A stretch of 64,000 nt of DNA from Blumeriella jaapii (taxonomy: Eukaryota > Ascomycota > Leotiomycetes > Helotiales > Drepanopezizaceae). Below are positions 10,841 through 22,239 of this stretch, in pieces (position 1 is the first letter of the stretch; every line of letters begins with the position of its first letter). A model generated the notes under the pieces. That model did not search any database, was not told the DNA's origin, and saw only the letters and a list, made by a program, of their open reading frames with translations. The position numbers and the translations under genes were made by a program. The stretch is from contig VWND01000080.1 of the NCBI GenBank assembly GCA_009599575.1, positions 1 to 64,000 on the forward strand, read 5' to 3'.

Positions 10841-13800
10841 CTTTTATATATTTTATTATTTGCTATTTTTTGTATTATTTATTTTTTTCGTTGTTTTAAA
10901 CGAATATCTGCTTAAACAATTATAATTTATTAAAAAAACAGCATGCGAATTCCCGTAATTTTTAAATATAAATACTTTATAATTTCTCCACTTTTTTTCA
11001 ATTATTTTTTAATAAATATAATACATTTTTTTAATTAATAAACCTATCGATATTATATCGTTTCCTAAGCAAAGCGTTGCTAAACCTAGCAAATTTATTT
11101 TTAATTTATTTTAAAACGGAACTATTATACGCAATTTTTCCGAATTTAAATAAATATATAATACCGCTATTTTAAATTAATAAACAGCTTTCGTAAAAAC
11201 GTTTATAAAGCAATTCGATATAATAATTAAAAACGTTAACGAATTTTTATTCGATTATAAAAACTTCGTTAAAATTGAATTCGTTTGTAAAAATCTTAAT
11301 TACGACAAATTTCTGTTAAATTACGACAACGCTTTAAAAGTCCTCGCCGAAGCAAAAAAAGTTCGAAATAAAAAAAAAAAAAAAAAAAACCGAATCTTAC
11401 GCTTTTTACCAAATTAATAAAGAAAAAATATCTAAAAATACGTTTTTAATAAAATCACCGGTGTTATTCCATTTCGGCATTTCGCTCGCTTTTTCGAAAC
11501 TATTACCTTTACAAAAAAAAAGTTTGGATATTAAACGCTTATATTTTTAAAACGCAAGCTTTAAAAGCTAACAATCCAAAAACCCGCAGGTTTATAAACT
11601 TTTTTACAACTGTTTGCAAATTAATCGACGACGCGATATAATCGCTAAAAAAAGTTTTAATCGGCTGCGAAACCTTAAATCTGACTTTTTTTTAAAATAA
11701 AAAATTAAGCGTCGCCAAATACGGTATTTTTATACCGAAAAAAAAAAACGACGCTATTCCGATATTTTAAATTTACAACGACGAAAAAAACGAAAAAGCT
11801 AATATTATTTTCGTTTAGTTCGAAAAAATATACGCGGTAGCAATTAATACTTTTAAAATAATTAAAATAATTCGACGACTTTTATTTTCAATTATCGAAA
11901 ACGAATTCGAAAACGAAATTAAAAACGTGATAATAAACAATCGCTTATTCGAATATAAAAAACCTATTGTATTTATAAAAACGATTCCGAAAAAAATAAA
12001 AACAAAAAATATAAAAAAGCGCGCCGATATTTCCGAAACTTTTTTTATTCGAAAAAAAAAATTATTCGCGCCGCTAGCAAAAAAAGCACCGCGAGTAAAA
12101 ACAGCCGGAAATTAACGCCGAATTATAGTTTTTAAGCTAATTAACAGAAAACGCGACGATTTTACGAAATCAGATTTAAAAAACGCCGGTATTCCGAAAG
12201 AAAAAAATCCAAACGATTTTGAATTTAATTTTTCGAAACTAAATACGCAAATACCAAAATCGCTTGCTGCGTTTAAAAACGTCGTATTATTATCGCTAAT
12301 ATTTTAGATTTTAATAAAAGCATTTAAAATTTCGATTATTATACGATTCGACCGAAAAAGCTTGGAAAAAAATATCGAAATTATCGCGGAAAAAATTATA
12401 CAAAAAGCATAAAATTAAATTATTTTATTTAAAACTTTCGTTTTCGACGACGAAACGATTTAGAAATTTTATTTCGATATTTTTATATAAAAATCAAATA
12501 AATCCGTCAGCTTTTTTTTTTTTTTTTTCGAACGAAAACTAAACCAAGCTTTTTTCGGAAAATTGCAAATATAATACGCCGAAATAAATAAAAAAAACTT
12601 TTAAAAACGGTGATCCGTTTTTATTCGAGCTTTTTTTCGTTAAAAAACTTCGATTTTTTAATTCCGTTTTTATAAATAACGTTAACGTTAAAAAAAACGG
12701 CAAATTCTGCTATTTTTATATACGCTGTTACGCGGCGTACTGCGATTTAATTACAAAAAAAATCGACGTTATCGACTTTGTTAATCGATTCGCTGTTATT
12801 AGAAATTCGGATTACGACGTATTCGAAATTAATTTTAATAATTAATTTATATTCCGACGAAAAACTGCGAAAACTATTTAAGCGCGTGCTAAAACTTACC
12901 TGGGTTACGCGAATTTCAAAGCAGACCTTAAAGCTTTCAACGCGATTACAAAATTCGATTAAAACAAAAAAAATAAAAATAACGAATATTTTTAAAAGCC
13001 GATTTTTTTGGCTTTTCGACCGAAAATGTATTTTAAAATTTATTTAAATTAAGCTGCGGATTCGTTAATTACGTAAGATTTTACAACGGAAAAAACAAAT
13101 TATTGCTATATTTTATAAAAAGAAAAATAGTTATATATAAATACTATTTCCGATTAATTAAAACTCAAAAAACGCTTATAATTTTTTTTATTAATATATT
13201 TTATAATTTTATTTAACAAACCTTCAGAATATATCCCGGCTTTTACCTCGCTGCTTTGATTATCCGAAATCTTAAAAACTGCTGCTTCGTAATATATTTT
13301 GACGTTCCGATCGCTTTAGATTTCGCTGGTTCCGACCGTATTATAATTATAAAATTTAATATCGCCGATTTTTAAAAAAAAGAAAAAATCGAAAATCCTA
13401 CCGACGCTATTTTCGATTACCACGTTTTGCTTGTATTCGTATACAATTCGGAAATAATCGAAGCTTATTTATAATTATATTACGACGTCAAATTAATTAA
13501 AAGTATTTAAAAAAGCTTAGCTTTTTCGTATTTTAGCGCGTTTAAAATAATGGTTTTAATTATTTTATCGAACTACGAAACCGAAAGCTACGAAATAAAA
13601 AATAAAATAACTTTTGTCAGCTTTTCGACTAAGCAAAAGGTTTTCGTTAAATTCAAAACCTAAAAAACCGACGGCGCGATGCTGATTTATTCGAATAATT
13701 ACACGGCGTAAAAATATAAAAATCATTTCGAAAACGACGCTTCGATAAGCAATCTGATATTATTTGTTTTGCGACGAAAACAATCATAGCATTTTCGATA

Positions 13801-14330
13801 ATTTCGATTGCAAACGATTATTTCCGAATTATTTCGTAAAATAGTTTTTTTTATAAGTTTCGAAGCTTTTTCAAAAGCATTCGTCGGTAAACAGCCGTAA
13901 TCCGACCTATTAGTTTTACGCGAAGCAAAAGCGTTAATCGGTTTTAATTACGACGAACTAATCGATTACTTTTACGATTTTAATACAAAACTTTTCAGCG
14001 CCTTTTGCAAAGCGTAGAATTACGTATAAAAACTAAAATTTATTATTTACGAAAAAAAATCGTAGAAAACCTTTGTCGCCGCGATATTTAATAATATTAT
14101 CGACGAAAAAGCTATCAAAACGTTCGTAAAACAAAACGATACCTCGATTAATATTTTATCGAATTATTTTTTAAAAAAGCAAAATAAACAAAAAAATTTA
14201 AACGATAAGCGAAACGCTATTTTTTCGCAAAAGCTAACAGTAAAAAAGCTAAAAACGAATTAAAAAACCGAAAAAGTATAAAACTAAAAAGTTCGGTTTT
14301 TAATTAATTAATTTTTAAATTATATAAAAT
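10840..14330 (+). pseudogene. Big-A extra 3' coding-like region, function unknown (copy I)
   Basis: About 3.4 kb between integrase and the 3' LTR, wholly or partly present in all five copies. The plus-strand reading falls into three blocks. The first (11045-12540) contains PKQSVAKPSKF, then a Lys/Arg-rich section (RRIIVFKLINRKRDDF). The second (12590-13090) contains GDPFLFELFF and a Cys/Tyr cluster (KFCYFYIRCYAAYCDLI). The third (13200-14290) contains FDIADF, LLVLREAKAL and DYFYDFNTK and ends in a Lys-rich tail. The blocks are separated by frameshifts and RIP-type stops. I do not recognise the protein. The Cys cluster could be metal-binding and the last block loosely resembles a capsid domain; both are speculative. 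The start codon is unknown. Confidence 0.5.
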
Positions 14331-14408
14331 AAACTAGATTGCATTTATTAAAATTATATTTTTTTTAATCGTAATTAAAAACGATTACGTATATTATTTA
14401 AAACAGAA

Positions 14409-14675
14409 TATAAAACGGTAATACTTTGTATTAATAAAAATTAATAGTTTTAATTATAATCGAGGTATAAACTCCTCCGAGATCCTCTGCTATTAACTAC
14501 CTTTAACAAATATAAAAGCAAAACACTTTTTTAAATAATATTATAAGCACGCAATCCAATTTATACCTTTATTTATTTTTCTTTTCCTTTTTTCAGTCTT
14601 TTCTAGGGATTCCCTAGACTATTTTACCCATCGATATATGGCCGTATCAGTTTGGTTTTCCTACCTACCTTTATA
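14409..14675 (+). repeat. Big-A 3' LTR (copy I)
   Basis: 267 bp, TATAAAACGG...CCTTTATA, followed by ttaa, the matching 4-bp target duplication. The TATA box is conserved near 14511. Confidence 0.9.
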
Positions 14676-14679
14676 TTAA

Positions 14680-16400
14680 AAACGATAACCTGTTTTTATT
14701 CGAGCTTTTTTTCGCTAAAAAACTCCGATTTTTTAATTTCGTTTTTATAAATAATATTAACGCCAAAAAAAAAGGCAAATTTTGCTATTTCCACGTACGC
14801 TGTTACGCGGCGTACTGCGATTTAATTATAAAAAAAATCGACGTTATCGGTTTTGCTAATCGATTTGCTATTATTAAAAATTCGAATTACGACGTATTCG
14901 AAATTAATTTTAATAATTAATTTATATTCCGACGAAAAATTGCGAAAATTATTAAAGCGCGTGCTAAAGCTTACTTGGGCTACGCAAATTTTAAAATAGA
15001 CCCTAAAATCTTTAGCGCGATTATAAAATTCGACTAAAACAAAAAAAAATAAAAGCAACGAATATTTTTAAAAGCCGACTTTTCTGGCCTTTCGACCGAA
15101 AATATATTTTAAAATCTTTTTAAATTAAGCTGCGAATTCGTTAATTACGTAAAGTTTCACAACGGAAAAAACAAGCTATTATTATATTTTATAAAAAAAA
15201 AAATAGTTATATACAAATATTATTTCCGACTGGTCAAAATCTAAAAAGCGCTTACAGCTTTTTTTATTAATATATTATATAATCTTATTTAATAAGCTTT
15301 TAAAATACATTCCGGCTTTTATTTCGCTGTTTTAATTATTCGAAACTTCGGAAACTGCTGCTTCGTGGCTTATTTTAACGTTCCGATCGCTTTAAGCTTC
15401 GCTGGTCCCGACCGTATTATAATTATAAAATTCGATATCGCCGATTTTCAAAAAAAAAAAAAAATCGAAAACTTTATCGTCGCTATTTTTGATTATTACG
15501 TTTTGCTTGTATTCGCATATAATTCGGAAATAATCGAAGTTTATTTGCAATTACACCACGACGCTAAGCTAATTAAAACTATTTAAAAAAGCCCAGCTTT
15601 TTCGTATTTCAGCGCGTTTAAAGCAATAGCTTTAGTTATTTCATCGGATTACGAAACCGAAAGCTACGAAATAAAAAACGCAATAATTCCGGTTAGTTTT
15701 TCGATTAAACAAAAAATATTCGTTAGATTTAAAACTTAAAACCGACGGCGCGATATTAATTTATTCGAATAATTATACGACGCAAAAGTATAAAAACTAT
15801 TTCGAAAACGACGCTTCGATAAACAATCTGATATTATTTGTATTGCGACGAAAACAATTATAATATTTTCGATAGTTTCGATTGCAAACGACTATCTCCG
15901 AATTATTTCGTAAAATAATCTTTTTTATAAGTTTCGAAGCTTTTTCGAAAATATTCGTCGGTAAACAGCCGTAATCCGATCCGTTAGTTTTACGCGAAGT
16001 AAAAGCGTTAATCGATTTTAATTACGACGAATTAATCGATTATTTCCACGATTTTAATATAAAACTTTTTAGCGCTTTTTGTAAAACGTAAAACCACGTT
16101 CAAAAACTAAAATCTATTATTTACGAAAAAAAATCGTAAAAAGCTTTCGTCGCCGCGACGTTTAATAATATTATCGACGAAAAAGCTATTAAAACGTTCG
16201 TAAATCAAAACGATATTTCGATTAACGCTTTTTCGAGCCATTTTTCAAAAAAGCAAAATAAACAAAATCATTTATACGACAAACGAAACGCTATTTCTCC
16301 GCAAAAGCCAATAGCAAAAAAGCCAAAAACGGATTAGAAAACTGAAAAAGTGTAAAATTAAAAAGTTCGGCTTTTGATTAATTGATTTTTAAATTATATA
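14680..16400 (+). pseudogene. Big-A unassigned 3' region, C-terminal half (copy II)
   Basis: Resumption of copy II after copy I. It begins in the second block of the extra region (pattern around GDPFLFELFF and the Cys/Tyr cluster at 14785-14830) and continues through an open stretch at 15365-15586 (MAYFNVPIALSF..., FDIADFQKKKK) to the Lys-rich end near 16360. This copy preserves the third block best, with 73 uninterrupted codons. No family assignment. Confidence 0.5.
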
Positions 16401-16486
16401 AAATAAACTAAATTGCATTTATTAAAATTATATTTGTTTCTTTTGGTCGTAATCAAAAACGATTACGTATATTATTTAAAAGAAAA

Positions 16487-16753
16487 TATAAAACGGTAAT
16501 ATTTTATATTAATAAAAGTTGATAATTTTAGCTATGGTCGAAGCATAAACTCTTTCGAAACCTTTTGCCACTGATTACTTTCAACAGGTATAAAAGCAAA
16601 ACACCTTTTTAAATAATACCACAGGCACGCAGCCCAATTCATACCTTCACTTATTATTCTTTTCCTTTTTTCAGTCTTTTCTAGGAATTCCCTAGACTAT
16701 CTTACCCACCGATATGTGGCCGTATCAGTCTGGTTTTCCTACCTACTTTTACA
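16487..16753 (+). repeat. Big-A 3' LTR (copy II)
   Basis: 267 bp, TATAAAACGG...CTTTTACA. The next bases, gcag, belong to Chromo-B gag in reverse orientation and are the expected 4-bp target duplication; the partner is off-window. Confidence 0.88.
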
Positions 16754-17640
16754 GCAGGTAAAATCGTTAAAAGTCGTCGTGCGTAGTTATTGCAAGCATT
16801 TTAAACTCGTTTTCGGCCTTTTGAACGTCGGAAAAATCGGCCAGGAAATCGGCGATTTTTTTTATTAATTTTTCGAAAAGTATAAAATCGGAACGGTTCA
16901 AAATACGCGGAATAAAAAACTTTTTTACTACGCTTTCGGTTTGATCGAATATATAATTTTTGCGAAATCGATCGTTAGCGAAATAGTCGTAGTAAAATTC
17001 GAAATTGTCGAAAATTTTAGTTTTTTAATAGCGTGCTTTGTAATTTTTATTATTATTAAACTTAAATTTAAAATTCGGAACGCGTTTTATACGAGTTAAT
17101 CGAAAATCAGCAAATAAATAAAAATTATAGCGTTTAAAAAGCGCGCTAAAATTTTGGCCGTTATAAAAAGATTTAAAAAAAATTCGCGAAAAGCGTGGAA
17201 ATTAATTTGCAGCGTTTGTTAATTGAAATAAAACGTTGCGAAAAAGTAAAGCAGCAGATTCGCGATTAACAGAAACACGTTCGATAAATTCTATTAAACG
17301 TTTTAATTAAAAGGTTTGTCGCAGTCGTATAGCTTTCAAAAGTTGTCGTTTACGCTTTTGCGCTTTTTTTAATTAATTTTGCAAAAGTTTTAATTAAACG
17401 CTTTTAGCGCTAGGCTGCAAGGAAAAAATAGCAAACGAAATAATTAGCGCTATGCCTTTTTTTTGGTTTTTTTTTCCTCGGAAAAAAAACTGTTTTTCAA
17501 AAAAAAAAGCTTTTAGGAGAGGCTGCTTTTTCGTTGATTAAAAAAAAAAAGATTAAAATGTAATAACAGAAGCTGAAAAGCTTTGCTAAAAAGGGATCGT
17601 TAAACAATAGCCATTTTTCGCGAAATGCGAAAATAAGCCT
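16754..17640 (-). pseudogene. gag: Chromo-B gag, N-terminal part (G2)
   Basis: Antisense to the window. It corresponds to the first two thirds of gag in G1 (start at 32555). The frame reads through the Gln/Ser/Lys-rich N-terminus and a section rich in Phe, Arg and Lys near 16950-17100. It is broken by stops and truncated where Big-A copy II is inserted. It is less eroded than the Big-A copies around it. Confidence 0.65.
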
Positions 17641-17737
17641 TTTTACGACCGGTCGATTATTTTAATATAATCCGTAAGAAATTCGAAAGGAAAAATAATT
17701 TACGCCGTCGCCAGCGTAGAAAATTTTTTTTTAATAA

Positions 17738-18003
17738 TATAACGATTTAATTAATCGAAAGGCTAAAAGATCAGTTAATTAATCGTCGTATTTATATAAT
17801 ATAAAAAACGAGCCTTCGGTTTTGTAACAAAAATATTTATTTAAAATTCATAATTGTAAAAGGCAGAGATTGCTAAAGAAAAAAAGCTTTATATATATAA
17901 ATAGTTTTTATAATTGATAAAAAGACCCATCAGAAGACCGGAAAGCTTGCAGCTACACGTAGTTGCTGGGGTGACACGAGGGGCAAAAGAGTGAGTCGTC
18001 ATA
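17738..18003 (-). repeat. Chromo-B 5' LTR (G2, reversed)
   Basis: 266 bp. In window orientation it runs TATAACGATTTAATTAATCG ... GAGTCGTCATA. The internal short palindrome near GCAGCTACACGTAGTTGC is conserved, and AAAATATTTATTT (antisense of the AATAAATA site) is near 17826. Confidence 0.88.
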
Positions 18004-18577
18004 ATAGATTTAATTAAAAAGCGATTCGCGTATAAAATTCGTTTAGCTAATTAACTTTGTTTTTTTTAACGAACGGCGATAAGCCAATTTTTAAAAGTCG
18101 TTATACGCGCTTATTTCAAATGCAGCTTTTTTCGTAAACGCTTTGATATTTTATCGCGGAAAGCGTTCCGAAGCTGTTTGTCAGTCCGTATTTAAGCGTT
18201 CGCTGCGAAAATGAAAAATCGTAAGTAAAATCGCCAAAAGTCGTCGTGCGTATTTATTGCAAGCATTTTAAATTCGTTTTCGGCCTTTTAAACGTTTGAA
18301 AAATCGGCCAGAAAATCGGCGATCTTTTTAATTAATTCTTCGGAAAATATAAAATCGGAACGGTCTAAAATACGCGGAATAAAAAACTTTTTTACTACGC
18401 CTTCGGTTTAATCGAATATATAATTTTTGCGAAATCGATCGCCAGCGAAATAATCGTAATAAAATTCGAAATTATCGAAAACTTTAATTTTTTAATAGCG
18501 TGCTTTGTAATTTTCATTATTATTTAGCTTAAACTTAAAATTCGAAACGCGTTTTATACGAATTAATCGAAAATTAG
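18004..18577 (-). pseudogene. gag: Chromo-B gag, central to C-terminal part (G3)
   Basis: Matches 33120-33650 of G1 in reverse. The antisense reading contains the Arg/Phe-rich centre of Gag (compare FDQTESVAKKFLIPRI in G1). It is interrupted by stops and then by copy III at 18578. The N-terminal continuation is at 47576-48160. Confidence 0.65.
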
Positions 18578-18844
18578 TGTAAAACGGTGATACTTTGTAT
18601 TAATAGGAGTTGGTAGTTTTAGCTATGGTCGAGGCATGGACCCTTCCGAGACCCCCTGCCACTGATTATTTTCAACAGATATAAAAGCAAAGCATTTCTT
18701 TAAATAATATTATAAGCACGCAGTTTAATTTATATTTTCACTCACTTTTTTTTTTCTTTTTTTTGTTTTTTCTAGGAATTTCCTAAACTATTTTACTTAC
18801 CGATATATGGCCGTATTAATTTGGTTTTTTTATTTATTTTTATA
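18578..18844 (+). repeat. Big-A 5' LTR (copy III)
   Basis: 267 bp, TGTAAAACGGTGATAC ... TTTTTATA, preceded by ttag. TATA box near 18680. Confidence 0.9.
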
Positions 18845-19613
18845 TTTGATAATCTACGCAGAAATTTAAACTTCGGTGTTTCGTTTTTATATATTCGCCG
18901 ATGCATTTTTTAAATTCGCAGTTAAGATCGATTTCGATATTTCGCTATTACGATTTAAAAAATCTTTTATATAGTGTTGTTCGCAGTTATATTATATAAA
19001 AGATTTTTAATGGCTTTTTTTATTTTACGTATAGTTATTAAATTACAAAAATGTAATATATTTCAGAAACGTTTGAAATTACGGTTAGGCAATTTTGAAC
19101 CGTGCGAAATTTAAAACGCGAAAGTCGCTTTTTTGTCTAAAAACAACAAATCGAATATTAGTTCGTACGCTTCGACCGCTGCGCTCGGCCCTTTTGAACT
19201 AAATCTTTTTTGGTTAAACGCCTGGCGAGAATTTAACCTTTTGATTTTGCGTTTTGTAATTATAGCAATTACAATTTGCGGCTTTTTATTAAAAGTAGTA
19301 AGAAAATGGCTGTACGTATATTAGTCTGAGCTACGGAATATCGAAACCGTAGATTATATAATAATATTATATTAATTTAGTCAATTTATTAAAAAACAAG
19401 TTTTTTAATATATTATTTAAATATTTAAACGCAATTTCATTTTATTTAATTTTTTTAAAAAACATAAAGACTTTTTTGATAGCTTCCTTATTGAAAACGA
19501 TTTTTTTCATACTGAAAATTCTTAATTTAAAACTTTAGAAAATATTTATTCGTTTAATTTAAACTTTACTAACACTTTTATTAATATTATACAACGACGC
19601 TTTTCGTTTTTTT
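18845..19613 (+). other. Big-A leader (copy III)
   Basis: Counterpart of 3634-4409. An open frame of 63 codons (19133-19324) exists, but the copies show frame-breaking length differences here, so I treat it as untranslated leader. Confidence 0.55.
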
Positions 19614-21080
19614 ATGCGAGGCCGTATGCTTTTCCCTGGCTCCTTTGGTGCACTTTTATTTAATAGCGCTAATATTACCGATTTTATCGAAAAATATAAA
19701 AAAACCTGTGAAGATTTCGAAGTTTTTAAAACTAAAATATTCGATAAACTTTTTCGTTATTATAATTTAATTACTAAAAATATTATTAAATCGATAAATA
19801 ACTAAAAAGCTATTAAGGCTCGAGATTAGCGTAAGTTAGTTAAAGCTTTGAAATCGGAATTCCGAAACTACGATCGTTAGCAAATCCGCGATATTATCGC
19901 TTTTTTTAAATAGTTTGTTATAATAATTCGCTAAATTAAAAAATTCAAAGCTTATTATCGTATTTATACGAGGATTTTTAACGTTTTCGTTAATAAAAAG
20001 GTTTTAAGCGAGGTTAAGCAGGGAAAATTGTTTTTACTTGGCCTTTTAATTAACATTCGCAATAAAACCATTAAGTATTTTAAAGTTAATAAACAAAACT
20101 TTGAAACTTTCGATTAGTATTTTAAATTTGTAAAATTCGTTTTTAAACAAAACCAAAACGAACGTATTATCGAAGCCATAGATTAAAAGAAATTTTCTTT
20201 TTTTACTTATAAAAAAAACGTAGAAGCTTTAGTGCAGGAATATGCCCAGTTATTAAGAATTACCGAAATCGCTAAAAAACAATCGGTTATTATATTATTT
20301 AATCGTTTTGCAAAATTTATTGGCTTGAAAAAGCTTAACAAAAATATCGAAACTTTCGTATTAAAATTTACCGATATTAAAATTAAAAATTTCAAAGCAA
20401 AGTCGAAGGTTTTATATAATAGCAGAAGAAAGTCTTTTACGTTAACTCGAATAATAAAAACGATTAAAATAGCTTTTATAATAATTATTCTTTTTAAAAT
20501 GCGCGAAGCGATTAATTTCGCTAAGCTATCGTAAAAGTAATAGCTGCTTAATAGCAACCTTTTCGTACTAGCGATTAAAATCAGCGAAATATTAATTATA
20601 ATAACGATTATTAAAAAAAAAAAGAAAACCAACGCGAAAACCAAAATCGCGGCTATTAAAATAATAAAAATAATTATTAAAACAAATTCCGTAGCTTTAA
20701 ATATGGATTTTGTAATAACAAAGAAATTTACTGCGAAAATTCTTATATTCGTTTTAAATACAAAATATTTAATTTTTGTATAAATAATAATATTTGTTAT
20801 ATTAATAAATACAAAGCGATTTGCTTCGGCCCGGTAAAAGCAGAAATAAGCCTTTTTAACAAAGCTAAAAATTAAAGCTGGTTGAATATTATTCGCTTGA
20901 AAATAAAAAGTACGAAATGGAACGATTGCTTAGAAAACAGGAAAAATGCAAAAACGATTTTTATTAATAAAAAAAAATACCTCAAAAAGCGTATTAATCA
21001 AAAAAAAAACCTTTATTTTAAATATAAATAAAGTTTAAATATATAAATAAAAAAATAAATTTATATATTGCTAATGCAAT
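19614..21080 (+). pseudogene. gag: Big-A gag (copy III), decayed
   Basis: Starts at the ATG of 19614 (MRGRMLFPGSFGALLFN). TDFIEKYKKTCEDF follows, then a stop after KSIN at 19803. Open again at 20232-20534 (MQEYAQLLRITEIAKK..., NRFAKFIGLKKL), the best-preserved Gag centre in the window. The zinc-knuckle-like cluster near 20715-20760 is degenerate. The opposite strand has a longer open frame (20207-20644), which I take as an antisense shadow. Confidence 0.75.
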
Positions 21081-21699
21081 TATCGCATCTGCAAATATTA
21101 TGGCTATATAATTAAGCTAGCGAATTACGAAAAAGCAAAATGCTTTTGTTTTATTCGCCAAACCAATTGGTATAAAAAAAAATGTTAGAATCGAAAAAAA
21201 AAAGATTTTGGAATTCGAAAAAAAATCGATAAAATTATTAAAAAAACGCTTATAATAAAAGAAATTGACGACGATATAAAAAATATCGACACCGATATTC
21301 CGGTTTAAATTATTTAGAAAATACCAGCTTTTAAACGCTTATTACTAATACGAAGCGAAAAATAAATCGATAAATATATTAGCTCCGAAGCCGTCGACGA
21401 AGCTATTAAAAAAATTATAAAACAGAAAATTAAATTAAAATTCAGCGACTTATTTAGCACAAAAGAAAAATTCGACAAAATTATTAATAAATAAATTTTA
21501 TATTAAAAAAAAACGAAAAAGTTGAAATTATCCGAAAAAAAAACGATTTTAAATTGGAAAAAAACCAGAAAAAAATTTATAATACCGTAATTAATTTAGC
21601 CGATAAAAAGAAATCTTCGGAAAAAGTCAGCTTTTTGGCTTTCGCTATAAAAATTTAAAAATCAAAACGACGAAACTGTTTTTATACGGCTATAAAAGT

Positions 21700-22039
21700 A
21701 TTAAAAATAAAAATAATGCTTAAAAAAAGTACGACCGCCTTCGTTTTATTCGATAATAAAGCCGAAGTTAATTGTATAAATAAGAAAACGGCCGAAGCTA
21801 ATAATATTCCGATTATTATCGATAAACGAATAATTTATACGACCGTTAATAAAAATATTATGAAATTTAATAAAATTGTACGAAATATAAAAGTCGATAT
21901 TAAAAATATTATTATTTATAAAAACTTTTTAATAATAAAAAAATGCTTTTATTTTATTATTTTTAAAATGCTTTGGATTTTAAAAAGTTTCGTTAATTTT
22001 AAATATACCGAGAACGGCCAGATAAAAGCCTTTTTCTAA
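21700..22039 (+). pseudogene. Big-A protease (copy III), decayed
   Basis: 107 open codons from 21716 (MLKKSTTAFVLFDNKAE...). The active site reads D-N-K-A-E instead of D-S-G-A-E. VNCINKKTAEANNIPII follows, typical of the segment after the flap in Ty3/Gypsy proteases. Catalytically dead as read. Confidence 0.75.
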
Positions 22040-22239
22040 AACTGAAACCGATTTTTCCAAAATCAAATTATTATCGCCGGCGACAAAATCTTTTTAATCG
22101 ACGTTTTATCGGAAAACGAATAGCCGGCTTTGCTTTCAAAACAAACGCTAAATTATAATAAAACCTGAAAAATACTTAGCTAAAAGCATTTACGTCGCTA
22201 ATCGAAATAGCATTGCGAATAAAATTAGCTAATATTAAT

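Larger units (their letters stand above)
3360..14675 (+). mobile_element. Big-A copy I, full-length 11.3-kb Ty3/Gypsy LTR retrotransposon
   Basis: Complete and uninterrupted copy of 11,316 bp. It consists of a 5' LTR, a leader of about 0.8 kb, gag, protease, RT/RNase H, integrase, an AT-rich spacer, an unassigned 3' region and a 3' LTR. The 4-bp target duplication is ttaa on both sides. The order PR-RT-RH-IN places it in Ty3/Gypsy. All reading frames are broken by stop codons from C-to-T and G-to-A change, so it cannot be autonomous now. It is the best reference copy for the family because nothing is nested in it. Confidence 0.9.
1566..16753 (+). mobile_element. Big-A copy II, right part, interrupted by copy I
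   Basis: Two blocks, 1566-3359 and 14676-16753, are continuous when compared with copy III. The gap is filled by complete Big-A copy I, flanked by the 4-bp duplication ttaa (3356-3359 and 14676-14679). The 5' half of copy II lies beyond the left edge. Its 3' LTR ends at 16753 and is followed by gcag inside a reverse Chromo-B gag region, so copy II itself sits in Chromo-B G2. Confidence 0.85.
16754..18003 (-). mobile_element. Chromo-B G2, 5' end of a reverse-oriented chromovirus
   Basis: Reverse complement of roughly 32164-33410 of G1: 5' LTR plus the first kilobase of gag. The remainder lies left of copy II, outside the window. G2 ends at 18003 inside another reverse Chromo-B copy (G3) at a point equivalent to the untranslated stretch upstream of the gag stop. 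Confidence 0.82.

Noticed and set aside
1..16000. AT-rich DNA considered as a mitochondrial or bacterial endosymbiont genome
   Set aside because: The sequence is nested LTR retrotransposons with target duplications, spared CpG and RIP-type stops; no organellar gene, rRNA or tRNA is seen.
19133..19324. 63-codon frame in the Big-A leader
   Set aside because: Not maintained in copies I and IV because of length differences; no gag or pol similarity.
20207..20644. 145-codon minus-strand open frame, Phe/Ile/Leu rich, looking like a membrane protein
   Set aside because: It lies exactly antisense to Big-A gag. Similar frames at 5157-5354 and 27705-27977 sit in the same place, and the composition reflects the complement of a Lys/Asn-rich decayed gene.
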